64,000 nt of DNA, taken from assembly GCA_964581115.1 (NCBI GenBank), contig CAZOMY010000005.1, positions 1 to 64,000 on the forward strand, given 5' to 3'. The DNA is from 2-02-FULL-55-14 sp964581115 (lineage in GTDB: Bacteria > Bacteroidota > Ignavibacteria > UBA10030). Position numbers and translations under genes: made by a program. A model generated the notes under the pieces. The model did not search any database. It was not told the DNA's origin and was given only the letters and a program-made list of their open reading frames with translations. Below, piece by piece: positions 8,555 to 16,956 of the stretch (positions within the stretch are counted from its first letter, which is position 1; each line of letters starts with the position of its first letter).

Positions 8555-10536
8555 TGCAGGTTGAACAAGAGATACGCAGGATCTTCGGCCCCGACGGCCT
8601 GATCTCGTCGCGTGAGGGACTTGAGTTCCGTCCACAACAGTTTGAGATGGCGGTCGCCGTCGGCGATGCACTCGAGTCGAGGTCCCACCTCCTCGTTGAA
8701 GCCCCGACCGGCGTCGGAAAGACCCTCGCCTATCTCATCCCGTCCGCCCTGTACGCCCGGAGCGCGGAACGAAAGGCACTCATCTCGACGCACACGAAGA
8801 ATCTGCAGGAACAGCTCTATCAAAAGGATATCCCGCTCGCGCGCCAGCTGTTGGGCGTCGAATTCTCCTCCCACATCCTTAAAGGGCGCAGGAACTATCT
8901 CTGCACCTCGCGCCTCAGCGCCGCCGTCGAGCGCCAGAAGCAGCTGTTCGACACCCCCGAGCAGTCGGAATTGGCCCGGCTGGTGGCGTGGGCCGAGCGC
9001 ACACGCGACGGCGACCTGGAGAGCGTGCCGTTCGGCGTCTCTCCCCAGGTCCGCGCTCTCGTTTCGTCCGAGCAGGGGACCTGCAGCACGAAGCGTTGCG
9101 GCGCGTCCTGTTTTTTTCAAAGGGCCAAGATCCTTGCCCGCACGGCTGAGGTGCTCGTCATCAACCATGCGCTCTTCTTCACGCTGCTCGCTCTCCGGGA
9201 CGAGGATGAGGAAGGCTACCTCTATCCCAATGACTTCGTGATCTTCGACGAAGCGCACACGCTTGAACAGACGGCTGGCCTCGGAGTCGGCAGAAGCATC
9301 TCGCGCCAGCAAGTGCTGTTCGCGATCCACCGGTTCTTCAATCCTCGAACGAAGACCGGACTTTTTCGATCGTTCCGGTCGAAGTCGCTCCGCACACTCT
9401 GCGAGGAGGCGGAATCGGCGGCCGCGGCGTTCTTTGACGAAGCGGCCGGCATGGTCCGTCGGAATTCGCGAAGTCAGACCCTGCTCATCCGGCAACCGCA
9501 TCCGATCGACGACAGCGTGACCGACCGATTGCGCGACCTAGAGGCCGCGGCGAAAGAGGCGCTCGAGAGTCGCAAGAACAGGGTCGACGACGAAGAGTTG
9601 AACGCAGCGCGCCGGCTCGTGATCGAGGCGGCGGCTCTCATCAAGAGTTTTCTGGAGAGGAGGGACCCGGACCTGACCTACTGGATCGAGGTGGGCTCGG
9701 GGCGGATGCAGAATGTGCACTTCCACACGGCTCCGACGAGCGTCGCCGACAGCACGGGCCCGCGGATCTTTCGGCCGGATTCATCGGCGATCCTGACGAG
9801 CGCGACGCTGGGCGTCAGCGGGTCGATGGGATATGTCCAGTCGCGGCTTGGTGCGCATGCGGCTCGAACGCTCACCGTGGACACGCCGTTCAATTTCCAA
9901 CGGCAGATGCGCGTCACGCTGGCGAAGGGTATTCCGCCTCCCGACCAGCCGGGATACCTGCAGGCATTGCCGCGATGGGTCCATGCCGCGATCCACCGGT
10001 CGCACGGCCGAGCCCTGGTGCTCTTCACGAGTGCCTCCGCGCTTCGCACGTGCGCCGAAGCGCTCCAGGACGACCTGCAAAGCGAAGGCACTCGGATGTT
10101 CGTACAGGACGGACTCACGCCCCGACATCATCTGCTCGACGCATTCAAGCAGAACGTCGGGTCGGTGCTCTTCGGATTGGATTCGTTCTGGATGGGAGTC
10201 GACGTGCCGGGGGAAGCGCTCGAGCACGTGATCATCACGCGTCTGCCGTTCGCCGTACCCGACCATCCGCTGATCGAATCGCGGATGGAAGCGATCAAGG
10301 GGGCTGGCGGCAATGCCTTCTTCGACTATCAGCTTCCCGAAGCGGTGCTGAAGTTCCGGCAAGGGGTGGGACGTTTGATCCGGACGACAAGCGACACCGG
10401 CCGGATCACCGTACTCGACGTCCGGGTGTTGACGAAGCAGTACGGGCAGGTCTTCCTCAATTCGATCCCACGATGCCCTGTGGAGATCATGGACGAGGAG
10501 GGAAACGTTGAAGAGGTGGAGGGAGGATGGGAATGA
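8554..10536 (+). CDS. dinG: ATP-dependent DNA helicase, DinG/XPD family
   Basis: Superfamily 2 iron-sulfur helicase of 660 residues, expected to unwind DNA 5' to 3' in repair or R-loop removal. It has Walker A APTGVGKT (50-57), four spaced cysteines of an iron-sulfur domain (C117, C177, C182, C186), DEAH (232-235) and the C-terminal helicase domain ending in a QGVGRLIRT motif VI. The start is the ATG overlapping the stop of the macroglobulin gene; a GTG at 8551 is possible. The coupling to a cell-envelope gene pair is unusual for a DNA repair helicase. The E. coli DinG N-terminal extension is not evident, so the name is family-level. Confidence 0.88.
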   Translation: MQVEQEIRRIFGPDGLISSREGLEFRPQQFEMAVAVGDALESRSHLLVEAPTGVGKTLAYLIPSALYARSAERKALISTHTKNLQEQLYQKDIPLARQLLGVEFSSHILKGRRNYLCTSRLSAAVERQKQLFDTPEQSELARLVAWAERTRDGDLESVPFGVSPQVRALVSSEQGTCSTKRCGASCFFQRAKILARTAEVLVINHALFFTLLALRDEDEEGYLYPNDFVIFDEAHTLEQTAGLGVGRSISRQQVLFAIHRFFNPRTKTGLFRSFRSKSLRTLCEEAESAAAAFFDEAAGMVRRNSRSQTLLIRQPHPIDDSVTDRLRDLEAAAKEALESRKNRVDDEELNAARRLVIEAAALIKSFLERRDPDLTYWIEVGSGRMQNVHFHTAPTSVADSTGPRIFRPDSSAILTSATLGVSGSMGYVQSRLGAHAARTLTVDTPFNFQRQMRVTLAKGIPPPDQPGYLQALPRWVHAAIHRSHGRALVLFTSASALRTCAEALQDDLQSEGTRMFVQDGLTPRHHLLDAFKQNVGSVLFGLDSFWMGVDVPGEALEHVIITRLPFAVPDHPLIESRMEAIKGAGGNAFFDYQLPEAVLKFRQGVGRLIRTTSDTGRITVLDVRVLTKQYGQVFLNSIPRCPVEIMDEEGNVEEVEGGWE

Positions 10537-10614
10537 TCGGCGTTCGAGGGTAGCCGTCGAGAGTCTCCCTTCAGGGGTCACCCGTCCGTAAGTCCTTCTT
10601 GTCTGCGTTTTCGC

Positions 10615-11120
10615 ATCCTGTCACTCCTCGACTTCGCTCGGAGTGACGTCATCCCGAGCCTGCCGTCAACTTGTTCTACCAGCATTCAGGCACGCAACGT
10701 GGAGGGATGACGGGATGAGCTAACGATCTCTCAACGTTTCCGGAATCCGTCAGTCCTCGACTTCGCTCGGAGTGACGTCATCCCGAGCCTGCCGTCAACT
10801 TGTTCTACCAGCATTCAGGCACGCAACGTGGAGGGATGACGGGATGAGCTAACGATCTCTCAACGTTTCCGGAATCCGTCAGTCCTCGACTTCGCTCGGA
10901 GTGACTTCATCTCGAGCCTACTTGCTGTCCAACGTGTTCAATCAGCAGTCAGGATGGCAATGTCGATGGATGGCGGGCTGGGCCATCTGCATCTCAACGT
11001 TTCCGGAATCCGTCAATCCTCGACTTCGCTCGGAGTGACGTCATCCCGAGCCTGCCTGCCGTTCAACTTATTCAACCAGCAGTCAGGCAGGAAACGTCGA
11101 GGGATGACGGGATGAGTTAA
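10615..11120. repeat. Four-copy tandem array of composite hairpin repeats
   Basis: Units of 129, 129 and 134 bases begin at 10626, 10755, 10884 and 11018 with CCTCGACTTCGCTCGGAGTG. On the reverse strand this is the hairpin core CCGAGCGAAGTCGAGG. Each unit also holds an inverted ATCCC/GGGAT pair around a CAGGC-type stem, then a spacer. Copies 1 and 2 are nearly identical, while copy 3 and 4 diverge. The array ends 28 bases before the GIY-YIG start. Spacing and internal structure do not fit a CRISPR. Confidence 0.85.
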
Positions 11121-11148
11121 CTTCACTTCTTCAAGCGAGGGGGAAACC

Positions 11149-11478
11149 ATGGGGGGCTGGGTCTACATTCTTCTGTGCGCAGACGGGACCTTCTACGTCG
11201 GCGTGACGAGCAGACTTTGGAGGCGGTTGCGGGAACACATGAGGGCAAAGCATCCTGGCTCGTTCACGGCCTCTCGCCTTCCTGTGAGGCTTGTGTGGTG
11301 CATGTTTTTCCCCACAATCATCGACGCCATAGCATTTGAGAAACAACTCAAGCGTTGGTCACATGCCAAGAAGCAAGCCTTGATCGATGGTGATGCAGAC
11401 CTCCTAAAGCGCCTCGCGAGACCCAAGACCGGTCCAGACGGAAAGTATTTGCGAATCGAGGGAAGAACGCCAGAGTAG
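11149..11478 (+). CDS. GIY-YIG domain protein (UPF0213-like)
   Basis: Small single-domain GIY-YIG protein of 109 residues. Visible features are VYILLC (the GIY-equivalent strand), YVGVT (YIG equivalent), an Arg-rich helix RLWRRLREH and the late helix FEKQLKRWSHAKKQALI with a conserved Glu typical of the nuclease fold. Start is the ATG after GAGGGGGAAACC, a good ribosome-binding site. No partner genes are seen. A tandem hairpin array lies immediately upstream. Two more members occur at 59053 and 59683, also beside hairpins. Actual nuclease activity of such orphan proteins is mostly untested. Confidence 0.88.
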   Translation: MGGWVYILLCADGTFYVGVTSRLWRRLREHMRAKHPGSFTASRLPVRLVWCMFFPTIIDAIAFEKQLKRWSHAKKQALIDGDADLLKRLARPKTGPDGKYLRIEGRTPE

Positions 11479-11885
11479 AGATTTTTCGTTCGGAGCGGTG
11501 AATGAAGACCCAAAGCGAAACAGGTTTGTCGTCAGGCCGAGCAACGTCGGGGCCTGGGAGAGAGGGTCACTGATTGAAGGTCGCGAGTGACCGGTCCTAC
11601 GTTCCAGGTTTCAGCATACGTACGTAGCTCCGCAGGAGGGCACAGGGCCGAAATCGTGGGGCCATAGGTTCCAACCACAAGTTATTGAGCACTGCTTACT
11701 GACTGCTGTTTACTGATCACTGTCCACCGTTCACCGTTCACTGCTCACTGACCTCTGATCTCTGTCCTCTGACCTCTGAATCCTGACCCTTCGCTTCGCT
11801 CAGGGCAAGCCTCTGTCCTCTGATCTCTTCTCCTTCCGCCCTCACTGCGGCTCACAAAACGACCCCCGCGCGATATTCAGCTACT
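11479..11885. other. Intergenic repeat region
   Basis: No gene is seen. It contains a hairpin with core GAGCAACGTCGG in stem CAGGCC/GGCCTG (11533-11556). From about 11689 to 11783 there are degenerate 7-base repeats of the TCACTG/CCTCTG type. A variant mini-hairpin CCTTCGCTTCGCTCAGG follows near 11789-11805. Confidence 0.6.
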
Positions 11886-12110
11886 TCACTGCGGCAGAGA
11901 ACGATCCGTTCTGCACCGACGCCAACCCGGCGAATCGCTTGCTGTCGACAGCGTTCTGGAAACGGCAAATCCGCCGCTCGTGCCGAAGGAGCCGGCCGCG
12001 AGAAGTGTGTCGGCCGTGGCGGCACCGGCGATGACCTCCGCCAGGACCTTCGAACCGTCAACCGTTCCGCCCTCGCGTCCAGAGAATCGTACCGAATGAT
12101 ACGTCGTCAT
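11886..12110 (-). CDS. Hypothetical small protein (74 aa)
   Basis: A reading frame starting 4 bases after the stop of the YCII-domain pseudogene, with a plausible Shine-Dalgarno GGAG about 9 bases before the ATG. The product is Gly/Ala/Ser rich with no motif I recognise. It may be a small gene co-transcribed with the YCII gene or a chance frame in decayed sequence; its C-terminal third looks non-native. Confidence 0.3.
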   Translation of the reverse strand: MTTYHSVRFSGREGGTVDGSKVLAEVIAGAATADTLLAAGSFGTSGGFAVSRTLSTASDSPGWRRCRTDRSLPQ

Positions 12111-12113
12111 TGT

Positions 12114-12481
12114 TTACTTCTCCCCCGGCGCGCAGATAGAACCGACCATCGATCGGTATGGGTAGAAGTCCAACTCGAACTGCCCCGCCTTCACGGCCGG
12201 ATCGGTGGAAACCCACAACTTCACCGAGTCGACAGGGTTGGCCGGAAGGCGAAGATGCCACGTTCGGTGTAGAAGGGTCCCGCCACGAGCAGCTTCCCCT
12301 CCTTCGCCAATCGTCCGATGTTCGCCATGTGGCCGGCTTGCAGGCGTTCGGCCTCGGCCTTGGGGATCATCGGACGGTTCGGATTGGTGTTCAGAAAGAC
12401 TCTTATGAACTGGTCCGACTGAGCGAGCGAGAACGTTGAGAGAATGACGAGCTGGAGGGCGACGGCTATCATCTTTTTCAA
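12114..12481 (-). pseudogene. Frameshifted secreted YCII-domain protein
   Basis: The frame starting at a TTG (12481) or ATG (12472) encodes a signal peptide ending SLAQ, then a YCII-like core with GHMANIGRLAKEGKLLVAGP and ending FYTERGIF. The rest of the fold (VDSVKLWVSTDPAVKAGQF) lies in another frame down to the TAA at 12114. The switch is near 12245-12265, so one indel separates two well-conserved halves. YCII proteins are small ferredoxin-like proteins of uncertain enzymatic role. It is either a recent pseudogene or a consensus error. Confidence 0.75.
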
Positions 12482-12633
12482 GAGGCATCCCTTGGGGCTG
12501 GGTGATCTTTGCTGCACAAGGAGTGTCGATCGACATCCTCCGACCTGCATCATCAAAGATGAGAATGCAACGGCTATGTTCGATTTTCGATCGGATTTGA
12601 CGTAGAATGCCTTCATCGAACGGAGGAGTCTCC

Positions 12634-13725
12634 ATGTCACGCGCGCCACTCTTCATCGTCTCGCTCAGTCTCATGCTGTTCGCTTCGTGCGCAACGACCA
12701 CCCTCGATCGGATGTCCGGCACGATCGATGCCTGGGAACAGAGCGGCAGACCTGGCGGTGCTGCTCTTGTCGCTCAAGGTGATCGCATCCTCATGGCTCG
12801 CGGGTTCGGGCTGGCCGACGTCGAGGCCGACGTGCCCAACGGTCCCGAGACGAACTTCCGCCTGGCTTCCGTCACGAAGCAGTTCACAGCAATGTCGGTG
12901 CTCATCTTGCGTGATCGTGGAGCGCTCACGCTCGACGATCCGATCTCCGACTTCTTTCCTGAAGGTCCGCCGACCTGGAGTTCGATCTCCGTCCGCCATC
13001 TTCTGACTCATACATCCGGTCTGGCGGACTATGAGGAGGTCATACCCAGGACGACGACCGTGCCCGTGCTGGACCGCGACGTGCTTCAACTCGTAAAAGG
13101 CATCGATTCCACGGAGTTCGTACCTGGGACGCACTATCAGTACAGCAATACGGGGTACGCCCTGCTTGCTCTGATCGTCGAACGTGTCTCTGGACGGAGG
13201 TTCGCTGATTTCCTCCAACAAGAGATCTTCATGCCTGCAGGGATGCGACATTCCGTCGCTTTTGAGAGCGGGATCTCGACGGTCGATCGGCGGGCTTACG
13301 GCTACTCACCCGACTCGACGGCTGTGAACGGCTTCCGGCGCACGGATCAGAGTATAACGAGCTCTGTCCTCGGCGATGGCGGGATCTACTCGAGCGTGAT
13401 GGACCTATGGGCCTGGCACCGGATCCTGCTGTCGGGGCGGTTGGTATCGCAGGCCACCCTTGACGAAGCCATTACGCCTCACGCCACGAGCGACGACGGG
13501 AAGGTGCGGTACGGTTACGGGTGGATGATCGAGGAGATGAACGGACGGAAGGTGTTGACGCATTCCGGAAGCACGATCGGATTCCGTAGTTTTATCATCC
13601 GGGTCCCGGAGACAGAATTCCTTGTCGTCGTGCTGATGAATCGTGCTGACGGGCCGGCCGAGATGATCGCCCGCGCACTCGCCGCGGCGGCTCAGGAAGG
13701 AAGCGACAAGCAAGAGGAGCCGTAG
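12634..13725 (+). CDS. Beta-lactamase-family serine hydrolase lipoprotein
   Basis: Class C beta-lactamase/DD-peptidase-fold serine hydrolase of 363 residues. The N-terminal lipoprotein signal has lipobox FASC (C19). The catalytic SxxK is S79-V-T-K82, the YxN motif is Y170-S-N172 and a C-terminal HSG takes the place of KTG. Start is at 12634 after a strong GGAGGAG; an earlier ATG at 12607 precedes that site. Family members act as esterases, DD-peptidases or aminopeptidases. The substrate cannot be deduced and antibiotic resistance should not be assumed. Divergent from the YCII pseudogene. Confidence 0.88.
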   Translation: MSRAPLFIVSLSLMLFASCATTTLDRMSGTIDAWEQSGRPGGAALVAQGDRILMARGFGLADVEADVPNGPETNFRLASVTKQFTAMSVLILRDRGALTLDDPISDFFPEGPPTWSSISVRHLLTHTSGLADYEEVIPRTTTVPVLDRDVLQLVKGIDSTEFVPGTHYQYSNTGYALLALIVERVSGRRFADFLQQEIFMPAGMRHSVAFESGISTVDRRAYGYSPDSTAVNGFRRTDQSITSSVLGDGGIYSSVMDLWAWHRILLSGRLVSQATLDEAITPHATSDDGKVRYGYGWMIEEMNGRKVLTHSGSTIGFRSFIIRVPETEFLVVVLMNRADGPAEMIARALAAAAQEGSDKQEEP

Positions 13726-13745
13726 AGAACTTCGGAGAGGTCGAT

Positions 13746-13757
13746 GGGGGGGGGGGG
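13746..13757. repeat. Homopolymer tract of 12 G
   Basis: Twelve consecutive G residues lie 20 bases after the hydrolase stop, between convergent genes. Such tracts slip during replication and sequencing. The following 80 bases carry the low-complexity CTTTGTGTTCTTTGTGG motif. Confidence 0.9.
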
Positions 13758-13884
13758 ACTCGAATTCCTCTCTATGCTCTGTACACTCTTTGCTTTCCTC
13801 GTGCTCATTCCGTGCTTCGTACTCTTCGTGTTCTATGTGTTCTTTGTGGCTACTGTCGCGTCAGCAGGGTCGTACCTCGCTCCG

Positions 13885-14394
13885 TCAGTGAGAACTCCGG
13901 GAGGCCCTGGACGGGGTGGCCAATGAATCGGGACGGGGCCACCGAAGTTGCTTCATTGTGACCTTGTCGTTCCGCAGCCCGTCGCGCTCCCAGTCGACGA
14001 TGCCGCTGAACAGCAACGTATCCTCGACCACACCGAACTGGTAGGCGGCGCTGAAAGTATCCGGCGCCCACTGGAAGAAATAGAGCGAGTCCCCAGCGGT
14101 GTGCCATTCACCCGTGGCGGTCACGAAGACGCTATCCTTTCGGTCGCGGTACTCAGCACTGAAGGTCCCGTCGGCCTTGTACGTCGTGCGGATCGATCGG
14201 AATCCCGTCGAGCGCTCCCAATTGCCCGGTGTCGCAACAAAATACTCCCAACCCGGCTCCCCTTCGGGAATGTCGGCGCTCTCGATGAACAGAAACGCGC
14301 TCTGCCACGTCCCGATGACGACGGGATCGTGAGCTTTCGGTTCAGCACAACCTGCCAGCACCGCGCCGAGCAACACCAGAGATCTCATCTGCAT
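13885..14394 (-). CDS. Hypothetical lipoprotein
   Basis: Product of 169 residues with a lipoprotein signal (lipobox LAGC). The mature part has repeated beta-strand patterns such as GTWQSAFLF, KADGTFSAEY and ATGEWHTAGDSLYFFQW, which resemble lipocalin-like stress or storage lipoproteins of Bacteroidota. No family is certain. Start is ATG 14394, with ATG 14388 as alternative; neither has a clear ribosome-binding site. Likely outer-membrane anchored. Monocistronic, convergent with the serine hydrolase. Confidence 0.7.
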   Translation of the reverse strand: MQMRSLVLLGAVLAGCAEPKAHDPVVIGTWQSAFLFIESADIPEGEPGWEYFVATPGNWERSTGFRSIRTTYKADGTFSAEYRDRKDSVFVTATGEWHTAGDSLYFFQWAPDTFSAAYQFGVVEDTLLFSGIVDWERDGLRNDKVTMKQLRWPRPDSLATPSRASRSSH

Positions 14395-14495
14395 GACGAT
14401 TTTGAGCCTGTATGACCGTGGACGAAAGGAATAAAGGTACTCAGATTCTGATGCGGAACCAATCGTGCGTTTCGTCCGGCCATCACGCCGGTGCA

Positions 14496-15515
14496 TCATG
14501 ATCGGCTGACCTCGGCCGGATCGGTTACGGTGATCCCCCCGTCCGTCCCCATCGTCCACGTTTCCCCTTGACGCCGCAGCGCCACCATGGCCGGACGATC
14601 GGCGAGAGCTCCGAGGAACCGCTCGATCGGTTCTTGTGTCGGCTCCTCGCTCTGAATGAACGTGCCCCAGTGTATCGGCATGATCGCCTTGGCGTTCAGG
14701 TGCGCCGACATCGCGATGGCTTCCTCGGGATTGCAGTGGTTCGTCACCCACGGGTCGTACGCGCCTATGGGCATGATCGCCAACTCCACTTCGACGCCCC
14801 GCGCACCGATCGGCTTGAAGAACTCCTGCATCGCCGTATCGCCGCCAAAAAAGATGTGCCTCCCGTTCTTCGTCAACAGATAGGCGTTGTAGCTTCGGCC
14901 GTTCCAGAATCCCTTCGACCGGTCTTCCTCCCACGGAAACCGCCAGCCGAAATGGCGGACCTGCACAGCCTCGACTTCGATCCCGGCCAGCGTCGTGCGC
15001 TCACCCCAATCCAACTCGGTCACTGAACGGAATGCGAGATTGTCCAGGATGTCCGATGTGCGTTTGGCCGTGATCACCGGCATATTGTGCGGCAACTGCT
15101 GAAGCGTGGCGATGTCCATATGGTCCATGTGGCCATGCGACAGCAACAGCAGGTCGATCGGCGGCAGCTCGTGGGCCATCAGCGCCGGCTCGACCAAGCG
15201 CTTCGGACCGATGGTCGCGACGCCCAGCAGCCGTATGCCGACGCGATCGGCAAGGACCGGATCGGTGAGGATCCACGTTCCGTAGAAATTGACGAGCACG
15301 GTCGCGTGGCCGATCCAGGCGGCCGTGATGGTGTCGCTCGACCAGGTCCGCCAGTCGGGCTTGACGGGGGCTGGAACGGTCTCCACACCGCCCACGAGCA
15401 TGTCCCATCGGGACCGACGGCCTGAGGGTTGGTCTTGAGCTTCCGCAAGGACCGGCACGATGGAGCCGAGGCCGAGAGCTTTGAGAATGGTACGTCGTTG
15501 AACCATGGCGCTCAT
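14496..15515 (-). CDS. Tat-exported MBL-fold metallohydrolase
   Basis: Metallo-beta-lactamase-fold hydrolase of 339 residues, closest in layout to the NAPE-PLD/UlaG-like group. The N terminus has a twin-arginine-like signal (RRTILKALGLG) ending near AEA, so it is probably exported folded. The metal motif SHGHMDH gives H127, H129, D131 and H132; later ligands lie in GGDTAM and PIHWGTF. Members act on phosphodiester-like or lactone bonds in lipids or sugars; the substrate here is unknown. The upstream obg stop is 113 bases away, so co-transcription is possible. Confidence 0.85.
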   Translation of the reverse strand: MSAMVQRRTILKALGLGSIVPVLAEAQDQPSGRRSRWDMLVGGVETVPAPVKPDWRTWSSDTITAAWIGHATVLVNFYGTWILTDPVLADRVGIRLLGVATIGPKRLVEPALMAHELPPIDLLLLSHGHMDHMDIATLQQLPHNMPVITAKRTSDILDNLAFRSVTELDWGERTTLAGIEVEAVQVRHFGWRFPWEEDRSKGFWNGRSYNAYLLTKNGRHIFFGGDTAMQEFFKPIGARGVEVELAIMPIGAYDPWVTNHCNPEEAIAMSAHLNAKAIMPIHWGTFIQSEEPTQEPIERFLGALADRPAMVALRRQGETWTMGTDGGITVTDPAEVSRS

Positions 15516-15628
15516 TGGAACGTGGTCCCGGACATCAGTCCGGAGAACCGTGGAATGAACCTGAAGACGAATTCGCCTTGCAGATATTGTCGACTCAGAA
15601 GAACAACCGGAGGGCGTTGGGCGGTTCC

Positions 15629-16618
15629 TTAGCCGCGGGAGACCAACCTCCAGACCTCGTCGAGCAACTCGACGAGGCCGAGGCGTGCGACAGCGGAGAT
15701 GGGGATGACCTTCACTCCCCGGCCGAACTTCAGCCTGGCGTATCGTTTCCGTTCGTCAGGAGGGATGAGGTCCATCTTGCTGACCGCGACGATCTTGCGC
15801 TTCTTGCCCAGCGCCGGGCTGTACGAGGTCAGCTCATTCAGCAACGTCGCTACATCGCCCTGCAGGTCGGTTGACGTGGCTTCGACCAACACGATCAGGA
15901 CGCGCGTCCGTTCGATGTGGCGGAGGAACTGGATGCCGAGACCTTTGCCCTGATGCGCTCCTTCGATCAGTCCGGGGATGTCCGCAACGACAAAGCTCTT
16001 GCCTTCTTGATACCGGACCATGCCGAGGTTCGGCACCAGCGTCGTGAACGGATAGTCGGCGATCTTCGGACGTGCGGCGGAGATGGAGGAGATCAGCGTG
16101 GACTTGCCAGCGTTCGGAAAGCCCACGAGGCCGACGTCGGCCAACAGACGGAGTTCGAGGATGATCTCTTTTTCTTCGCCGGCCGTTCCCGGAGTGGCAT
16201 GTCGCGGAGCCTGGTTGGTGGGCGTTGCGAAGTTCGAGTTGCCCAGTCCGCCTCGTCCACCTTTGGCGATCACGGCCTCATCGCCATGGTGGACGAGATC
16301 GGCCACGGGTTTCTTCCGTCCTTCGACGCGTACCACGGTACCGCAGGGCACGCGCAAGATGAGGTCCTCGCCGCTCCGACCGGTCTTGTTGCTGTTCATC
16401 CCGTTCGCGCCCCGTTGCGCCTCGAACCGATGTCGATAGGTGAAGTCGAGGAGCGTGTTCAGATGCTTGTCGGCGCGAAGCACCACGTCTCCACCATGGC
16501 CGCCGTCGCCGCCGTCGGGCCCGCCTTTGGGGACATACTTCTCCCTTCGAAAACTGACCAATCCGTTGCCGCCGTCTCCGGCCTTCACAGTCAGACGGAC
16601 TTCATCGATAAACTGCAT
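15629..16618 (-). CDS. obg: GTPase Obg/CgtA
   Basis: Essential ribosome-associated GTPase of 329 residues involved in 50S maturation and stress control. The Gly-rich Obg fold occupies about 1-158 (GDGGNG, GGPDGGDGGHGGD). The G domain follows, with G1 GFPNAGKST (166-174), G3 DIPG (213-216) and G4 SKMD. No C-terminal OCT extension is present, as in many Bacteroidota. The strong family match and clean start leave little doubt. Confidence 0.97.
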   Translation of the reverse strand: MQFIDEVRLTVKAGDGGNGLVSFRREKYVPKGGPDGGDGGHGGDVVLRADKHLNTLLDFTYRHRFEAQRGANGMNSNKTGRSGEDLILRVPCGTVVRVEGRKKPVADLVHHGDEAVIAKGGRGGLGNSNFATPTNQAPRHATPGTAGEEKEIILELRLLADVGLVGFPNAGKSTLISSISAARPKIADYPFTTLVPNLGMVRYQEGKSFVVADIPGLIEGAHQGKGLGIQFLRHIERTRVLIVLVEATSTDLQGDVATLLNELTSYSPALGKKRKIVAVSKMDLIPPDERKRYARLKFGRGVKVIPISAVARLGLVELLDEVWRLVSRG

Positions 16619-16838
16619 AAATGAGTAGACCCCAGATGCCTGATTTCAGTCGCCAGACAAACATTCAAATGCCAGAACCAAGACTCCAAACGGCTTCGCT
16701 CACGTGTACCTCGATAATCCGATCTTCATCCGACCTTCTTGCCTTCGACCTACCAACGTTGTCTCCGCTCCATCCCTTCTATGATCTGTATGATTCACTT
16801 ATCACTTCTGACTTTTCATATTTCACCTCTCACCTCTC
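16619..16838. other. Intergenic, low-complexity flank of gap
   Basis: No gene is recognised. The last 50 bases become pyrimidine-rich 7-mers (TCACTTCTGACTTTTCA, then TCACCTC repeats) that run into the N gap and resume at 16939-16953. Confidence 0.5.
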
Positions 16839-16938
16839 NNNNNNNNNNNNNNNNNNNNNNNNNNNNNNNNNNNNNNNNNNNNNNNNNNNNNNNNNNNNNN
16901 NNNNNNNNNNNNNNNNNNNNNNNNNNNNNNNNNNNNNN
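16839..16938. other. Assembly gap (100 N)
   Basis: Exactly 100 Ns, a conventional placeholder, flanked on both sides by TCACCTCTCACCTCTC repeats. The true length is unknown. It lies between obg and the next gene and does not cut either. Confidence 0.99.
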
Positions 16939-16956
16939 TCACCTCTCACCTCTCCC

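Noticed and set aside
10615..11120. CRISPR array
   Set aside because: Repeat periods of 129-134 bases with hairpins inside the unit, near-identical 'spacers' and no cas genes in the window.
12634..13725. Antibiotic-resistance beta-lactamase
   Set aside because: The SxxK/YxN/HSG pattern defines a broad hydrolase family; nothing shows beta-lactam hydrolysis.
16839..16938. Possible missing gene in the N gap
   Set aside because: Flanks are identical pyrimidine repeats and neither adjoining gene is cut, so there is no evidence for a gene.
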